Origin: Microcoleus vaginatus PCC 9802
Lineage (GTDB): Bacteria > Cyanobacteriota > Cyanobacteriia > Cyanobacteriales > Microcoleaceae
Length of the DNA: 64,000 nucleotides
Assembly: GCA_022701275.1 (NCBI GenBank)
Contig: CP031740.1
Coordinates: 2,305,001 to 2,369,000 of the forward strand
Direction: 5' to 3'
Positions 1 to 9,618 of this stretch are shown piece after piece. The position numbers and the translations under genes were made by a program. Within the stretch, counting starts at the first letter, position 1. Each line of letters opens with the position of its first letter. A model generated the notes under the pieces. That model was not told the DNA's origin and did no database searches. It saw only the letters and a program-made list of their open reading frames with translations.

Positions 1-25
1 ACCGAAAGCTATTCGTAATATTGCA

Positions 26-55
26 ATAAAAAACCTCAGACCCGCAAGCCTGAGG
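26..55 (-). terminator. Rho-independent terminator
   Basis: CCTCAG and CTGAGG form a stem around a GC-rich loop. Read on the minus strand the hairpin is followed by a run of T. It lies about 200 bases downstream of the citrate synthase gene and probably ends that transcript. Confidence 0.7.
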
Positions 56-260
56 ACCGGAGTTCCTGAAAATCGTCACTTCTTACTATTGTCGCCAACA
101 AACAGCACACCATACAAGAGGGGTGTAACCCAGCACGGAAGCTTGTGGCAGACAGAGATTGCTTCCTGACTCCGAAGGCGAAAGCAATTTTTAATTCAAC
201 ACTTCATGAAAGCAAAACAATTCTTCTCGCCATTTTCAGATCTGGGTTGATAATTTTGCT

Positions 261-1406
261 TTAGGATGGGAGTCTGTCCTCGATCGGAATATAAGGAGCA
301 CCGTGAGTCCCCGTATATATTTGAGTCGGGCGGTAAATGCGGTTTGCCTCTAGCTGTTCCTTCCAGTGGGCCAACCAGCCAGCAACGCGGGCGATCGCAA
401 AAACCGGTGTAAATAAGTCGATCGGAATTCCCATTTTTCGGTAAACCAGACCCGAATAGAAATCTACATTTGCATAAATTCCTTTGTGACCCAATTTCTC
501 CTCAACCACTTCTTCCAACTCGACAGCAATGTCGTAATAATCGTCGTGACCGAAGTTCTCAAACAACTGTTCTGCTAACCTCTGAAGAATAGTTGCTCTC
601 GGATCTTTCACCTTGTAAACTCGGTGACCGAAACCCATGATTTTGTCCTTATTTGCAACGCTCTTCTCGACAAAAGCCCGCACGTTTTGTACCGAACCAA
701 TTTGCTCCAACATATCAATCACTTCTTCATTAGCTCCCCCGTGCAGCGGCCCCGCCAAAGTGCCAACTGCTGAAGCAATCACTCCGTAAGGGTCTGTCAG
801 CGTCGAAGCTGTTACCATTGCCGAAAATGTAGAGGCATTAATTGTATGTTCAGCGTGGAGAGTCAGACAAGTGTCAAAAATTCTAGCTAACAGCGGATCT
901 GGTTCTTGCTCGTTGAGCATATAAAGAAAGTTAGCCGAGTAGTCCAAGTCATCCCTCGGTCGCACCGGGTCATTTCCCCGTCGCATTTGCTGGAACGCTG
1001 CTACCATTGTGGGAATCTTAGCTAGCAGCCGCACTACAGCTTCTCGAATGTATGCTGGGTTAGCCAGAGCTCTGCGGGAGTAAAACAAGCCCAAGGCGGC
1101 CGCTGAAGCTTGCAGGGCGTCCATGGGATGTCCTCTTTCTGGAAAGCATTTCATCATGTCCCGGATGCGATATTTGATCCGGCGGTGATAACGAATTTCA
1201 TGCTCGAAAGCTTCGAGTTCTTCCTTTGTCGGAAGTACCCCCCAGATTAATAAATATGAAGTTTCGAGAAAGGAGCTTTTCAGTGCCAGTTCCTCGATGC
1301 TAATCCCGCGATATTCCAGCAACCCTTTTTGTCCATCGACGTAGCTAATGCTGGACAAGGTGGCGGGAACACCTTCTAAACCTGGTTTGAATTCGCCGAC
1401 GACCAT
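261..1406 (-). CDS. gltA: Citrate synthase
   Basis: This cytoplasmic enzyme condenses oxaloacetate and acetyl-CoA to citrate, the entry step of the cyanobacterial TCA route. The 381 residues match the usual length of bacterial type I citrate synthases of the short form. The signature GPLHGGANEEV and the MGFGHRVYKVKDPRA segment, with substrate-binding His and Arg, are intact, and so is the N-terminal SISYVDGQKGLLEYRG block. The ATG at 1406 begins directly before the conserved region. The gene stands alone; an inverted repeat separates it from sixA, which is on the same strand upstream. Nothing unusual is visible. Confidence 0.96.
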   Translation of the reverse strand: MVVGEFKPGLEGVPATLSSISYVDGQKGLLEYRGISIEELALKSSFLETSYLLIWGVLPTKEELEAFEHEIRYHRRIKYRIRDMMKCFPERGHPMDALQASAAALGLFYSRRALANPAYIREAVVRLLAKIPTMVAAFQQMRRGNDPVRPRDDLDYSANFLYMLNEQEPDPLLARIFDTCLTLHAEHTINASTFSAMVTASTLTDPYGVIASAVGTLAGPLHGGANEEVIDMLEQIGSVQNVRAFVEKSVANKDKIMGFGHRVYKVKDPRATILQRLAEQLFENFGHDDYYDIAVELEEVVEEKLGHKGIYANVDFYSGLVYRKMGIPIDLFTPVFAIARVAGWLAHWKEQLEANRIYRPTQIYTGTHGAPYIPIEDRLPS

Positions 1407-1505
1407 TGCGATACCGTTTTGTGTGAGTTCAATCTACTAAAAGTACATTACCAGAAACGAAGATAGTGTCACAGTGTTGACAAATAATCATTTAATTGGG
1501 GTTCA

Positions 1506-1576
1506 GAAACCGGGTTTTTCAACAGACAGCCCGATCGCACCGCTGCGTATTGTCGTCGCCCCTCAAACCCGGTTTC
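1506..1576. repeat. AAACCCGGTTTC inverted-repeat element
   Basis: GAAACCGGGTTT (1506-1517) and AAACCCGGTTTC (1565-1576) are perfect inverted repeats around a 47-base centre. A similar unit occurs at 8054-8117 and partial arms near 6567. This looks like a family of small palindromic repeats dispersed in intergenic DNA. Confidence 0.7.
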
Positions 1577-1642
1577 GCCGTCCCAGAATGCGGTTTTAAG
1601 AGGGCTGGCGCGTCCTGTTAATGTCGGGGCGGTTCGCTGTTT

Positions 1643-2137
1643 CTAGGGGAGCAAAAACTTGGGCGCAGTTAGCCAAAACATTTGGCTGCGGCCCACTGGG
1701 GAGCCTGTTTCGGGGACGATTAAGCCGATGATCCCTGCTTTCTTGAGAATCAGGGCATCTTGCGATCGAGCCCAAAGCAAATTTTCTGCCCAGTGACCTA
1801 AGTCTGGTTGGTGGCCCACTAGGGCCAAGCTGCGGCTACCTATTTCCTGCCACTGTTTGTACCACTCCAACCAGTTTCCGATGTCTCCTGAAGGTGCGAG
1901 GGTGGCGGATTCTTCTATTTTGGAACTCAAACCGACTGTTTGCAGGATTTGGGCGGTTTGCTGCGCCCGCAGTAGGGGACTGGTGAGAATCAAGTCAAAC
2001 TGAATTTCGAGCTCGTACAGCCGCTGGGCGATTTTCCGGGTTTTACGCTCGCCCTCTTTAGTCAGCGGGCGTTCTGAGTCTGTATCATATTCTTCGGGTT
2101 CGGCTGCGATACCGTGACGGATCAGATATAAATGCAC
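1643..2137 (-). CDS. sixA: Phosphohistidine phosphatase SixA
   Basis: This histidine-phosphatase-superfamily protein is expected to remove phosphate from phosphohistidine on HPt or phosphocarrier proteins. The catalytic LYLIRHG motif is at the N-terminus, TSPLLRAQQTA follows in mid-protein, and the second catalytic histidine is in LVGHQPDLGHW. The open frame extends upstream to an ATG at 2200, but homologues begin directly before LYLIRHG, so I prefer the GTG at 2137. The gene lies just downstream of a large sensor diguanylate cyclase on the same strand (7-70 bases away depending on the start), so cotranscription is possible. Confidence 0.88.
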   Translation of the reverse strand: MHLYLIRHGIAAEPEEYDTDSERPLTKEGERKTRKIAQRLYELEIQFDLILTSPLLRAQQTAQILQTVGLSSKIEESATLAPSGDIGNWLEWYKQWQEIGSRSLALVGHQPDLGHWAENLLWARSQDALILKKAGIIGLIVPETGSPVGRSQMFWLTAPKFLLP

Positions 2138-2207
2138 TGTCGCTGTCCTTTTGATAGCTGTGCGATCGAACTTATGCGTGAAGTTTGGCGCGATCGACAT
2201 CTTTTGC

Positions 2208-5200
2208 CTATTCTACAACTGCATTGAAATCTTCCGCCCTCATCGGGTTTGCGTTAGAGGCGTAGCGATCGCGCCCTTGTCGTTTCGCATCGTACAATGC
2301 TCGATCGGCGAAGGCAACGAGTTCATCCGGTGAAGTTCCCAAGCAGGGAATCACAGTCGCAATTCCCATGCTAACAGTCACGATCGCGCTCACATCAGAT
2401 TGCTCGTGAGGAATTGCCAAATGGCGGATTGCCTGACGCATCGACTCAGCAACCGCGATCGCCCCTGCAGCATCCGTACTCGGCAGGATAGCAGCAAATT
2501 CTTCGCCCCCATACCGCACAAACAAATCGGTGGAACGCTTAACCGCGGCTGCTGCGGCTTTGGCGACTTTCACCAAACAAGTATCCCCAGCTTGATGTCC
2601 GTAGCAATCGTTATATCGCTTGAAATAATCTACATCCAACATAATCAACGAAAGCTGTTGTTTGCCCTGCAGCATCAGCCGATGCCATTCCGACTGCAAT
2701 CGCTCATCAAAACAGCGGCGGTTTGCTACTTGTGTTAACCCATCTGTCGTAGCAATTAATCTTTCTCGTTCCGCCCGGTGTCTTAGCATCTCATCTGCCC
2801 GCTTGCGTTCTGTAATATCAGCAAAAGTCGTCACTACTGCATAGGGTTGAGACTGATTGAGATGGAACAGCGGTTGAGAATTAATCGAAATCCAAGTCAG
2901 CGTTTTATCCGATTTGTGAATGCCCATCACCACATTCGATCGCCCTTGTCCCGTGCGTAGGGTGAGGATTGCCGGATGCTGTTGGCCCGGGAACGGTTGG
3001 CCATCCTCCCGAACGATTCGCCAGTCTAAATCTACGGATGTGCGCCCCATCATTTGCTCGGGGGTCAGTCCGAGAATTCTTTCGGCACTAGCATTACACG
3101 CAGTAATTTGTCCGTTTGCTAGCTGGAGTACGACACCTTCTGTCATGCTAGTAATCACAGAACGGTAGCGTTCCTCACTTTCCTGTAATTGACTCAGGAG
3201 AATGTTTTTGGCATCAAACTCTGAAGCCAGATGCAGGCTGCTTGCCAGAAACCCGGCCATCAGTTGTAAGGTATGAATATCTGACTCTGTAAAGGCACAG
3301 GGTGTAGCTGAAACAACTTTTAAGACGCCAACCCGATCGTCCTGATAGAACAAGGGAACAACCACCATTGACCGCAGACCAATGCGCCCACAGGCAGCCC
3401 GATCCACCCGTTCATCGGTTTCTGAATCCTCGCAAAGCATGATTTGGCCGGTCGCAATACATTTTCCCGATAAACTTGTCCCTACTTTGAGCCGTAATCC
3501 AACATACGGGGTGACGATACCGCTGGCTGCCCGATACACCAATTCATCCCCTTCAACCATTTCAATCACCGCTCCATCGGCGCGGGTCAAATCTTGAGTC
3601 CTCTCTGTAATCACCGCCATCACTGCATCCAGGTTAGGATTGCGGATGGCGATTTCCTGTTGGGTGGCAATCACCACAGCCCGACGCTGGAACTCTTGCT
3701 GTAATAATGCTTCTGCTTGCTTGCGAGCGGTGATATCCTTCATAAAGCAGTGATGTCCGATCGATCGCTCCTGCGAGTCGTAGGCTGCCAACAGCACCAC
3801 CTGCTTGTAAAAGATCGAGCCATCTTTCCTGATACCCCGGGCCTCAACCTCCACTCGACCCTCGGCTAGCATTTTTTGATAAGCCGCCATCATCCTGTCG
3901 CAGTCTTCGGGATAAACTGTTTTCTGCCAATTCATACCAACCATTTCTTCAGGCTGATAACCTGCTATATTCGCGTAGGCTTGATTAACGGTGATGTACC
4001 GTCCGAAAATATCCAGCCGCGAGATGCCCTCAACGGCATTAGCAAGAGCTGTACTCAATTCTCTGAGTTCTGTTTCTGCTTGGACAAGATCCGTAATGTC
4101 TTGAAATGTACCAAACAACCGAATGACTTTTCCCTCTGCATTGAGTTGGGCTTGCCCTCTAGCTTCGGTATGGCGGAGAGAACCATTCGGGCGCACGATT
4201 CTGAGGCGCAATAGATAAGGCTGCCCGTGAGTGAGTGCTCGTTGAACTACCAGGTGTAGGTGTTTGGCACTTGCGGGATGGTAAAGCCGCAGGTTTTCTT
4301 CATAAGTAGGTTCGCCTAGGGCGCTGTCGCGTCCCACAATCTCAAAGAGTTCGGGAGACCAGGTAATTTTACCCGTAATTACGTCCCATTCCCAGTTACC
4401 GATGTGGGCCACCCGCTGGGCTTCTGACAACCGGGTTTGACTCTTTTGCAGGGCTGTTTCTGTGTGCTGGCGGTCGGTAATGTCCTTTTCGTTCACGAGC
4501 AACATCGGGTTGCCTGTTACCGGGTCGTCGGTACACCGCACGTCCATCCTATGCCAGCGCATTCCCGCCACAGTAATCACTTGAGCCTCCGTGCTAAATA
4601 CCTCACCGGACTTAAGAACTGCCATTGCTCGCTCTCCTACCTGAGAGTCAACAAAGCGGCTCACAAAAGCATTATCTGTCGCAGATCCCGGGTGCAGCGC
4701 CTCCCCGTAACAGCGCAACGCCGCCGGGTTTTGCAGCAGTGGCACACCTTCGAGGGTGTACAGCGAAACCATCAGTGTCGTGTGTCGGAGTGCCTCGATC
4801 GATCGCAGGGTTTCCGGCTCGATTTGATGAGCGGTTTTGACCGTACCCTCGACCAGGATTGCCAAACCCCCGCTATCCATCCTGATCCCAGAGCACCGAC
4901 AGCCGACAGAAACAGGCTGACCGCCCGGATAAAACGTCCACTGCTCGGACAAGGTTTGGCCTTGCTCAAACTGCTGCAGATAGCTCTGCAAGCGAATCCG
5001 ACTAAACTCTGACAACATATCCCTAAAGTTGTGGCTCGCGAGTTGCTGGCGCGTGGAAGCATCCCACAGGTACAAGGATGCTTGGTTGGCCCACCGGATT
5101 TGCCAATGCTCAATATCAAATATCCAGATCGGGTTTTGCAACAAGTCAAAGGCTTTGAGGTGGACAATATCCCCGCTCAGGGAACAGGCAAACTCTGGTT

Positions 5201-5858
5201 GTAGACAATTTTGATGATGATTGACTCTTGGCGCGCTTTCTGTATTGGGATCAGTTTGATTCGGTTCTGTTTCGAGTTCCGGCGGTTGATTTGGCCCCAG
5301 CACCGGGCGGTGAAATTCCAAGTGCCGCATCCTCAACCCGATGTGCATTGCAACCTGTTGCAGGATCTGAACGTCGAGAGGTTCCCACTGACGCGGACTT
5401 CGGCAGTGATGAGCAATCAACAGTCCCCAAAGCTTCGGAGATTGCTGCTGTTTGCCATCTAGCAAGATTGGCGCAACTAAATTTGCCTGAACTTGGAGGC
5501 GCTCGAGCAATTCTACATAACAAGCTTGAAGATGACCGCTGGGAATATCAGAAATGCTGCTCGTTTGTCCCTGGCTGTAACGCTCTACCCAGGTAGCTTC
5601 CAAGCAAGGAGCATAAATCAGTTTTCCTAGGATTCGCGGCCACTGGGCATCAACCGATTCAGCCCATACTACGCCATTTCCTTTTGGTAGGAAGCGATAA
5701 ATAATCAGGCGATCGGTTTCCAGCAGCACCCTGGTTTCTTCTAGCGCACATTGCAAAATTGTCTCCAGCTCCCCGAAATCGTTGATTTGAAGTGCAATTT
5801 CAGAATTTTTTTCTAGGATTTTCTCTAACGACCAAGAGAAAGTCTGTTTTGTAGACAT
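2208..5858 (-). CDS. Cyanobacteriochrome-like GAF / multi-PAS / GAF diguanylate cyclase
   Basis: This 1216-residue cytoplasmic sensor has a C-terminal GGDEF domain that should make cyclic di-GMP. Order: a phytochrome-type GAF (about 20-185), several PAS/PAC units (about 230-730), a second GAF (about 740-890), another PAS (about 900-1030) and GGDEF (about 1045-1200). The active site reads RYGGEEF and the product-inhibition motif RSTD lies five residues before it, so both catalysis and feedback look intact. The first GAF holds Cys113 in ACYVELL, at the bilin-attachment position, and a second cysteine in APCL (83-86), at the place of the DXCF motif of blue/green cyanobacteriochromes. No EAL domain and no membrane segment are seen. 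Confidence 0.9.
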   Translation of the reverse strand: MSTKQTFSWSLEKILEKNSEIALQINDFGELETILQCALEETRVLLETDRLIIYRFLPKGNGVVWAESVDAQWPRILGKLIYAPCLEATWVERYSQGQTSSISDIPSGHLQACYVELLERLQVQANLVAPILLDGKQQQSPKLWGLLIAHHCRSPRQWEPLDVQILQQVAMHIGLRMRHLEFHRPVLGPNQPPELETEPNQTDPNTESAPRVNHHQNCLQPEFACSLSGDIVHLKAFDLLQNPIWIFDIEHWQIRWANQASLYLWDASTRQQLASHNFRDMLSEFSRIRLQSYLQQFEQGQTLSEQWTFYPGGQPVSVGCRCSGIRMDSGGLAILVEGTVKTAHQIEPETLRSIEALRHTTLMVSLYTLEGVPLLQNPAALRCYGEALHPGSATDNAFVSRFVDSQVGERAMAVLKSGEVFSTEAQVITVAGMRWHRMDVRCTDDPVTGNPMLLVNEKDITDRQHTETALQKSQTRLSEAQRVAHIGNWEWDVITGKITWSPELFEIVGRDSALGEPTYEENLRLYHPASAKHLHLVVQRALTHGQPYLLRLRIVRPNGSLRHTEARGQAQLNAEGKVIRLFGTFQDITDLVQAETELRELSTALANAVEGISRLDIFGRYITVNQAYANIAGYQPEEMVGMNWQKTVYPEDCDRMMAAYQKMLAEGRVEVEARGIRKDGSIFYKQVVLLAAYDSQERSIGHHCFMKDITARKQAEALLQQEFQRRAVVIATQQEIAIRNPNLDAVMAVITERTQDLTRADGAVIEMVEGDELVYRAASGIVTPYVGLRLKVGTSLSGKCIATGQIMLCEDSETDERVDRAACGRIGLRSMVVVPLFYQDDRVGVLKVVSATPCAFTESDIHTLQLMAGFLASSLHLASEFDAKNILLSQLQESEERYRSVITSMTEGVVLQLANGQITACNASAERILGLTPEQMMGRTSVDLDWRIVREDGQPFPGQQHPAILTLRTGQGRSNVVMGIHKSDKTLTWISINSQPLFHLNQSQPYAVVTTFADITERKRADEMLRHRAERERLIATTDGLTQVANRRCFDERLQSEWHRLMLQGKQQLSLIMLDVDYFKRYNDCYGHQAGDTCLVKVAKAAAAAVKRSTDLFVRYGGEEFAAILPSTDAAGAIAVAESMRQAIRHLAIPHEQSDVSAIVTVSMGIATVIPCLGTSPDELVAFADRALYDAKRQGRDRYASNANPMRAEDFNAVVE

Positions 5859-6729
5859 CTCCGTGTTCCTTTTTTTTTAAGCTATTTGTTACTATTCTAG
5901 CCCGCAACAAATAAATAAATATAATATTTTTTTAAATCCTAAAAGTCTGTTGTTGGATTTATCAAAAAACACTACTTGACTTGTGTTAAAAAATTTGGTA
6001 ATACTACAACTCCTTGTTTTTTAGAATTTAGCCCATAATCTAAACTCTCCTGTATTTGTTTTGCCTTTTCTACGCCGTTTCTTTTATAATTATGATCGGA
6101 AACCTCCTGCACCAACTCTAACAAATTATGATTGAGTTAGCGAATTTATAATCAAATATCTAAAAATTAACCCTGTAGAAGTTTTATAATTGAATAATTA
6201 TGTTTTGAATTTTAGTAAACTAGAGCCAACTAAATTTTTCCCAACACCAGCTTTTTCACTAAAATACTTCGTTGCATCCCTTGACAATATTTAAAAAACT
6301 AGGTTTTTTGGGTGTGTACTTTTGGAAAATGGGGATAAAATTTATTAGTGTTAGTCCTGGAGAACTCAACCGGATTTTTTAACCCCCTTACTTCGTTCAA
6401 ACTGACATCTTACACCATTTTCACTAAGCTTTTTATGCGCGGGTTCTCCTGCCAGACCCCTACTACCCACAAGAAAATTTAATTTTTTTGGAACCGGCCG
6501 GAAAGCCTGTTCATGAAAGAGGTGCGCTGGGGGGTGAGTTCCCACCCTCAATAAGAGTGAAAAAACCCGGTTGAGGAGAGTTGAAGTGCCGGCAGGACTG
6601 ATGATCAAGTTGAGATTTTGCCCTTCAGTAGAAAAAACATGGCAAAACCTGGTAGCAACCGGAGGCCGAACCCAGCATCGCATTTCCAGACTGTTGTTGG
6701 AATCAAGACCGCATCTACAAACTCCCGAG
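5859..6729. other. AT-rich intergenic region without a convincing gene
   Basis: About 870 bases separate the sensor gene from the DHH gene. The first 500 are AT-rich. The rest holds an open frame on the minus strand (6366-6683) whose translation has no recognisable domain and overlaps an AAACCCGG-type repeat arm near 6567. I regard the region as non-coding. Confidence 0.6.
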
Positions 6730-8007
6730 TTAATGATCGTAAACAGGATTGTCTTTAGGACTAATTAATTTAAGCAACTTTTGCTTGATCTGAGCATCGA
6801 ATACTTCCCATTTGTGCCTTGCATAATCGCTATTCTCATTCCCGCCCGAAAGAAATCCCACCGGAATTTCAAAACCTCCTGCTTGACTTCTGCCACCGCC
6901 AAAAAAGCGTCCTTGAGCATCTTGTCCGAAGGCTTCTTTAATGAATTCGTCGGGGTCGAGAGTGAGTTTATTAGTCCGCAGCGACCCAATTACTACTTCA
7001 ATCTCCTCATCTTTGTCGTGAACAATTCCGTAAACAACGGCTGTATGTACGTTCTCCTCTGTTACTAAAAAGTCCGCCGCTTGGGGAATAGAATCCCGAT
7101 CGTCATAGCGGAGGTAGCCGATGCCGGCGATCGAAAAATTGTTCTGGACGGTGCGGTGTTTGAGCGATCGCTCGATCGCGTCCATCACCCACTTAGAACG
7201 AGACGACTGTAACACGGCATTCAGCAACTGCGGGTCGTAAAACCGGCTCAAATAAGCCGCAGCCAAAAAGTCCTCCTCCTGAGCTTGTCTGAGGGCGATC
7301 GTATCCGATCGCAAACCGTGCATCAAAGCTGTAGCGCACTTGATGTGCAGACTGACGCTGGCGTCTAGAGCTAAAAGTCCAGACTGTAAATACTCGGCAA
7401 AAATCGTGGCTGTAGCGCGGATTTGAGGGCGCAAATCGGTAAATTCTGCGTTCATTTCCCCCTGCAGATTGTGGTGGTCGATGACGGAGGCGATCGGAAC
7501 TCCAGCCGCTAAAATAAACTCGGTTAAGTTACAAGTCGTCCCTTGGTTGTCGATGAAAGCACAGCCCTGATACGCGGACAAATCCTTAGTTTTTAGTGTT
7601 TCCACCGTCCAGCGCTGCAACGGCAACCCTGTCAATTTAACTAAGGCAATATTTTCTTGGTGGCTGAGGGCGCCGGCGTAGATAATCTCGCATTGGATAT
7701 CGTACTGTTCGGCGATTAATTTGTAAGTCCAAGCGCTTGAAAGGGCGTCGGGGTCTGGAAAATCTTGCAGCAAGATTAACTGGCGAGTGCCTTTGTGCCG
7801 ATCGAACATTTGGCGCAATTGCTCGACTTTGCGATCGTGCAATTCCTCGCGGAGACGGCCACGATTCTCTTGGGAAGCAACTTCGGCTTTGCTGCGCCGT
7901 TTCCCAGGCGCACTCACTGCGGGTACAACCTCGCTGCTGGTATCAAGTTCACCTTCGCGGTTGCCAGATGTTCCATCGGAATTGGTAAGGGCGTGGTCTT
8001 TCATCAT
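6730..8007 (-). CDS. DHH-family phosphoesterase (NrnA/RecJ-like)
   Basis: This 425-residue protein belongs to the DHH/DHHA1 phosphoesterases, metal-dependent enzymes that degrade short oligonucleotides, pAp or cyclic dinucleotides. The DxD motif is in LQDFPDPDALSSAW, a further acidic site is in FIDNQGT, and the defining DHH triad is in VIDHHNL. The C-terminal DHHA1-type glycine-rich stretch RFFGGGRSQAGGFE is present. The first 60 residues are charged, low in complexity and probably disordered. The exact substrate cannot be told from sequence alone. Confidence 0.9.
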   Translation of the reverse strand: MMKDHALTNSDGTSGNREGELDTSSEVVPAVSAPGKRRSKAEVASQENRGRLREELHDRKVEQLRQMFDRHKGTRQLILLQDFPDPDALSSAWTYKLIAEQYDIQCEIIYAGALSHQENIALVKLTGLPLQRWTVETLKTKDLSAYQGCAFIDNQGTTCNLTEFILAAGVPIASVIDHHNLQGEMNAEFTDLRPQIRATATIFAEYLQSGLLALDASVSLHIKCATALMHGLRSDTIALRQAQEEDFLAAAYLSRFYDPQLLNAVLQSSRSKWVMDAIERSLKHRTVQNNFSIAGIGYLRYDDRDSIPQAADFLVTEENVHTAVVYGIVHDKDEEIEVVIGSLRTNKLTLDPDEFIKEAFGQDAQGRFFGGGRSQAGGFEIPVGFLSGGNENSDYARHKWEVFDAQIKQKLLKLISPKDNPVYDH

Positions 8008-8053
8008 TAAAAATTAACTTAACTATTTCAGGATGTGCGCGACATTCTATCTT

Positions 8054-8117
8054 AAACCCGGTTTCTTTGTAGATGCCTCGTTGTCAAAGCCAATACTTCT
8101 GACGAGAAACCGGATTT
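8054..8117. repeat. AAACCCGGTTTC inverted-repeat element
   Basis: AAACCCGGTTTC (8054-8065) faces GAAACCGGATTT (8106-8117) with one mismatch. It is the same family as the element at 1506-1576 and sits between the DHH and HNH genes. Confidence 0.65.
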
Positions 8118-8203
8118 AAGAGCGTAAATTCTCTCTTTAATTTTTTAATTCATGCAGAGAGTGTGTGTTGCCAGGAACGAAGCAATCTCATAACTAACAA
8201 CTC

Positions 8204-8238
8204 CTGCAAAAAACCCCCGCGCTTGCGCTGACAGGGGT
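8204..8238 (-). terminator. Rho-independent terminator of the HNH gene
   Basis: On the minus strand AAAACCCC pairs with GGGGTTTT around a GC-rich loop and ends in a T run. It begins immediately after the stop codon of the HNH gene at 8240. Confidence 0.8.
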
Positions 8239-8239
8239 T

Positions 8240-8737
8240 TTAAAGGCCTATTACATATTTTTGCCATTCTTTGTGCATACCGCTCTTAACGTGTTTAGTG
8301 ACTTCAAAATAAAGACCGCTGTGAGGTTTCCTAGGCGGATAGCGCAGCGACATTCCCGCTTCTTTCGGGGTGCGGCTGCCTTTATTGACATTGCAGCGCA
8401 CGCAGGCGGTGACGAGGTTTTCCCAACTGTCGCCTCCTCCGCGCGATCGGGGAATTACATGATCGAGAGTTAAATCGTCCCCCGTGTAACTACAGTATTG
8501 ACAAGAGTGTGCATCCCGGTGCAAGATGTTCCGGCGGGTCAGCGGAATATCCTTATAGGGAACTCGGACATAATGGCGGAGTCGGATCACAGTTGGTAGC
8601 GGGAAGTTTGGCGCAATAAATTTCCCGTTGTGTTCAACCTGTTCTGCTTTTCCTTTCAGCAACAAAACTACCGCCCTTCGCCAATTGGTGATGTTAAGGG
8701 GTTCGTAGGAGGCGTTCAGCACCAGAACATTGCCCAT
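8240..8737 (-). CDS. HNH endonuclease family protein
   Basis: This 165-residue protein has an HNH nuclease fold. It shows the two zinc-binding CxxC pairs (CQYC and CVRC) flanking [13 protein letters not shown], where His is catalytic, and then [18 protein letters not shown]. Stand-alone HNH proteins of this length and N-terminus ([16 protein letters not shown]) are very common in cyanobacteria and are chromosomal housekeeping genes of unknown role, not intron homing enzymes. A clear terminator follows it. Confidence 0.92.
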   Translation of the reverse strand: MGNVLVLNASYEPLNITNWRRAVVLLLKGKAEQVEHNGKFIAPNFPLPTVIRLRHYVRVPYKDIPLTRRNILHRDAHSCQYCSYTGDDLTLDHVIPRSRGGGDSWENLVTACVRCNVNKGSRTPKEAGMSLRYPPRKPHSGLYFEVTKHVKSGMHKEWQKYVIGL

Positions 8738-9081
8738 TGTTGATTATTAAAGAGAATATTTTTTTCGATGTTAACACAGGTTCCCCTTTAGGTGGGACGG
8801 CCTCAGGAAGGGCAAGGCTCAGCAAAAAACGGTGCAAAACCACTCCTTTACCCTATACCTTCGTGCTTGCGCCCCCTGTGGCTGCACCTGTTTTCTGCCT
8901 TTGGTGTTTGTCAGGGAGCTTTTTTCCCGGAGTTTTGGCTTAGATGAGGCCAGTGTGTGGGATCGCAAAAATTTGCAGAATAAATTTTATTTTTTTCTCT
9001 AAATGCCTAATCTTCCCGGCAACAAACAGTTTAACTTTTTAGACTATTAGTAACCTTAAATGAAAAAGCTTATTTCTGCTC
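8738..9081. other. Intergenic region, divergent promoters expected
   Basis: This 340-base stretch lies between the divergent HNH and COP23-like genes. It must hold both promoters, but I see no strong consensus. A short open frame in it (8737-8943) has no protein-like features. Confidence 0.5.
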
Positions 9082-9546
9082 ATGAAATTTCGGCTCTTAA
9101 AGTCTGCTTTTAGCGCGTCAATTATTGCCCTTGCTGCTCCGATTTTAGCAAACAGTCCAGCCTTTGCCCAAGCGCCTTCATTCTTCTGCGGCGCTGCTGG
9201 CGGCCGCCCAGCTACAATTGCTGTCCAACAAGGCAAAAATATTCCCGTTATTTTGTGGCTAGCTGATAACTATTTCAATGAATCAGGAGAAGATGCGATT
9301 ACTCGATGTACCAGAGTCTCAGGAATTCTCAACAACTCGCAACCGCAAGGAAGCTGGGATAATATTGTCACAGCAGGTGCATCGACCACCGGTAAACTAA
9401 TTATTTGTGCAGCTAATCCTCAAGACGGTTCCTGTAGATTATTATATCAAGTACCCAAAGGTCAAAATCCCGAACAAGCCCGACAAGAACTCTTAAAAAG
9501 AGTTACAAATCCTAATGTAAGTGTTTCACCTGTTAAAGTAAATTGA
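9082..9546 (+). CDS. COP23-domain secreted protein
   Basis: This 154-residue protein resembles the circadian-oscillating protein COP23 family found only in cyanobacteria. Residues 1-29 form a signal peptide (basic start, hydrophobic core, AFA-QA cleavage site). The mature part has the FFCG start, the IPVILW core, TRC and the GSCRLLYQV block, with paired cysteines suggesting disulfides outside the cytoplasm. The family is peripheral or secreted and its molecular function is unknown. Confidence 0.85.
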   Translation: MKFRLLKSAFSASIIALAAPILANSPAFAQAPSFFCGAAGGRPATIAVQQGKNIPVILWLADNYFNESGEDAITRCTRVSGILNNSQPQGSWDNIVTAGASTTGKLIICAANPQDGSCRLLYQVPKGQNPEQARQELLKRVTNPNVSVSPVKVN

Positions 9547-9618
9547 TAGTCATAACTCATTAGCTACGGATAGGAGATGGCAATGCTGTGTCCTACGTGC
9601 TAAAGTCAGGTATGCACC

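Noticed and set aside
4437-5012. 191-codon frame on the plus strand within the sensor gene
   Set aside because: It is antisense to an intact, domain-rich gene and its own translation has no family features.
6366-6683. 105-codon frame on the minus strand
   Set aside because: Translation has no domain-like pattern and includes sequence of the AAACCCGG-type repeat.
8737-8943. 68-codon frame between HNH and COP23 genes
   Set aside because: No ribosome site and no protein-like pattern.
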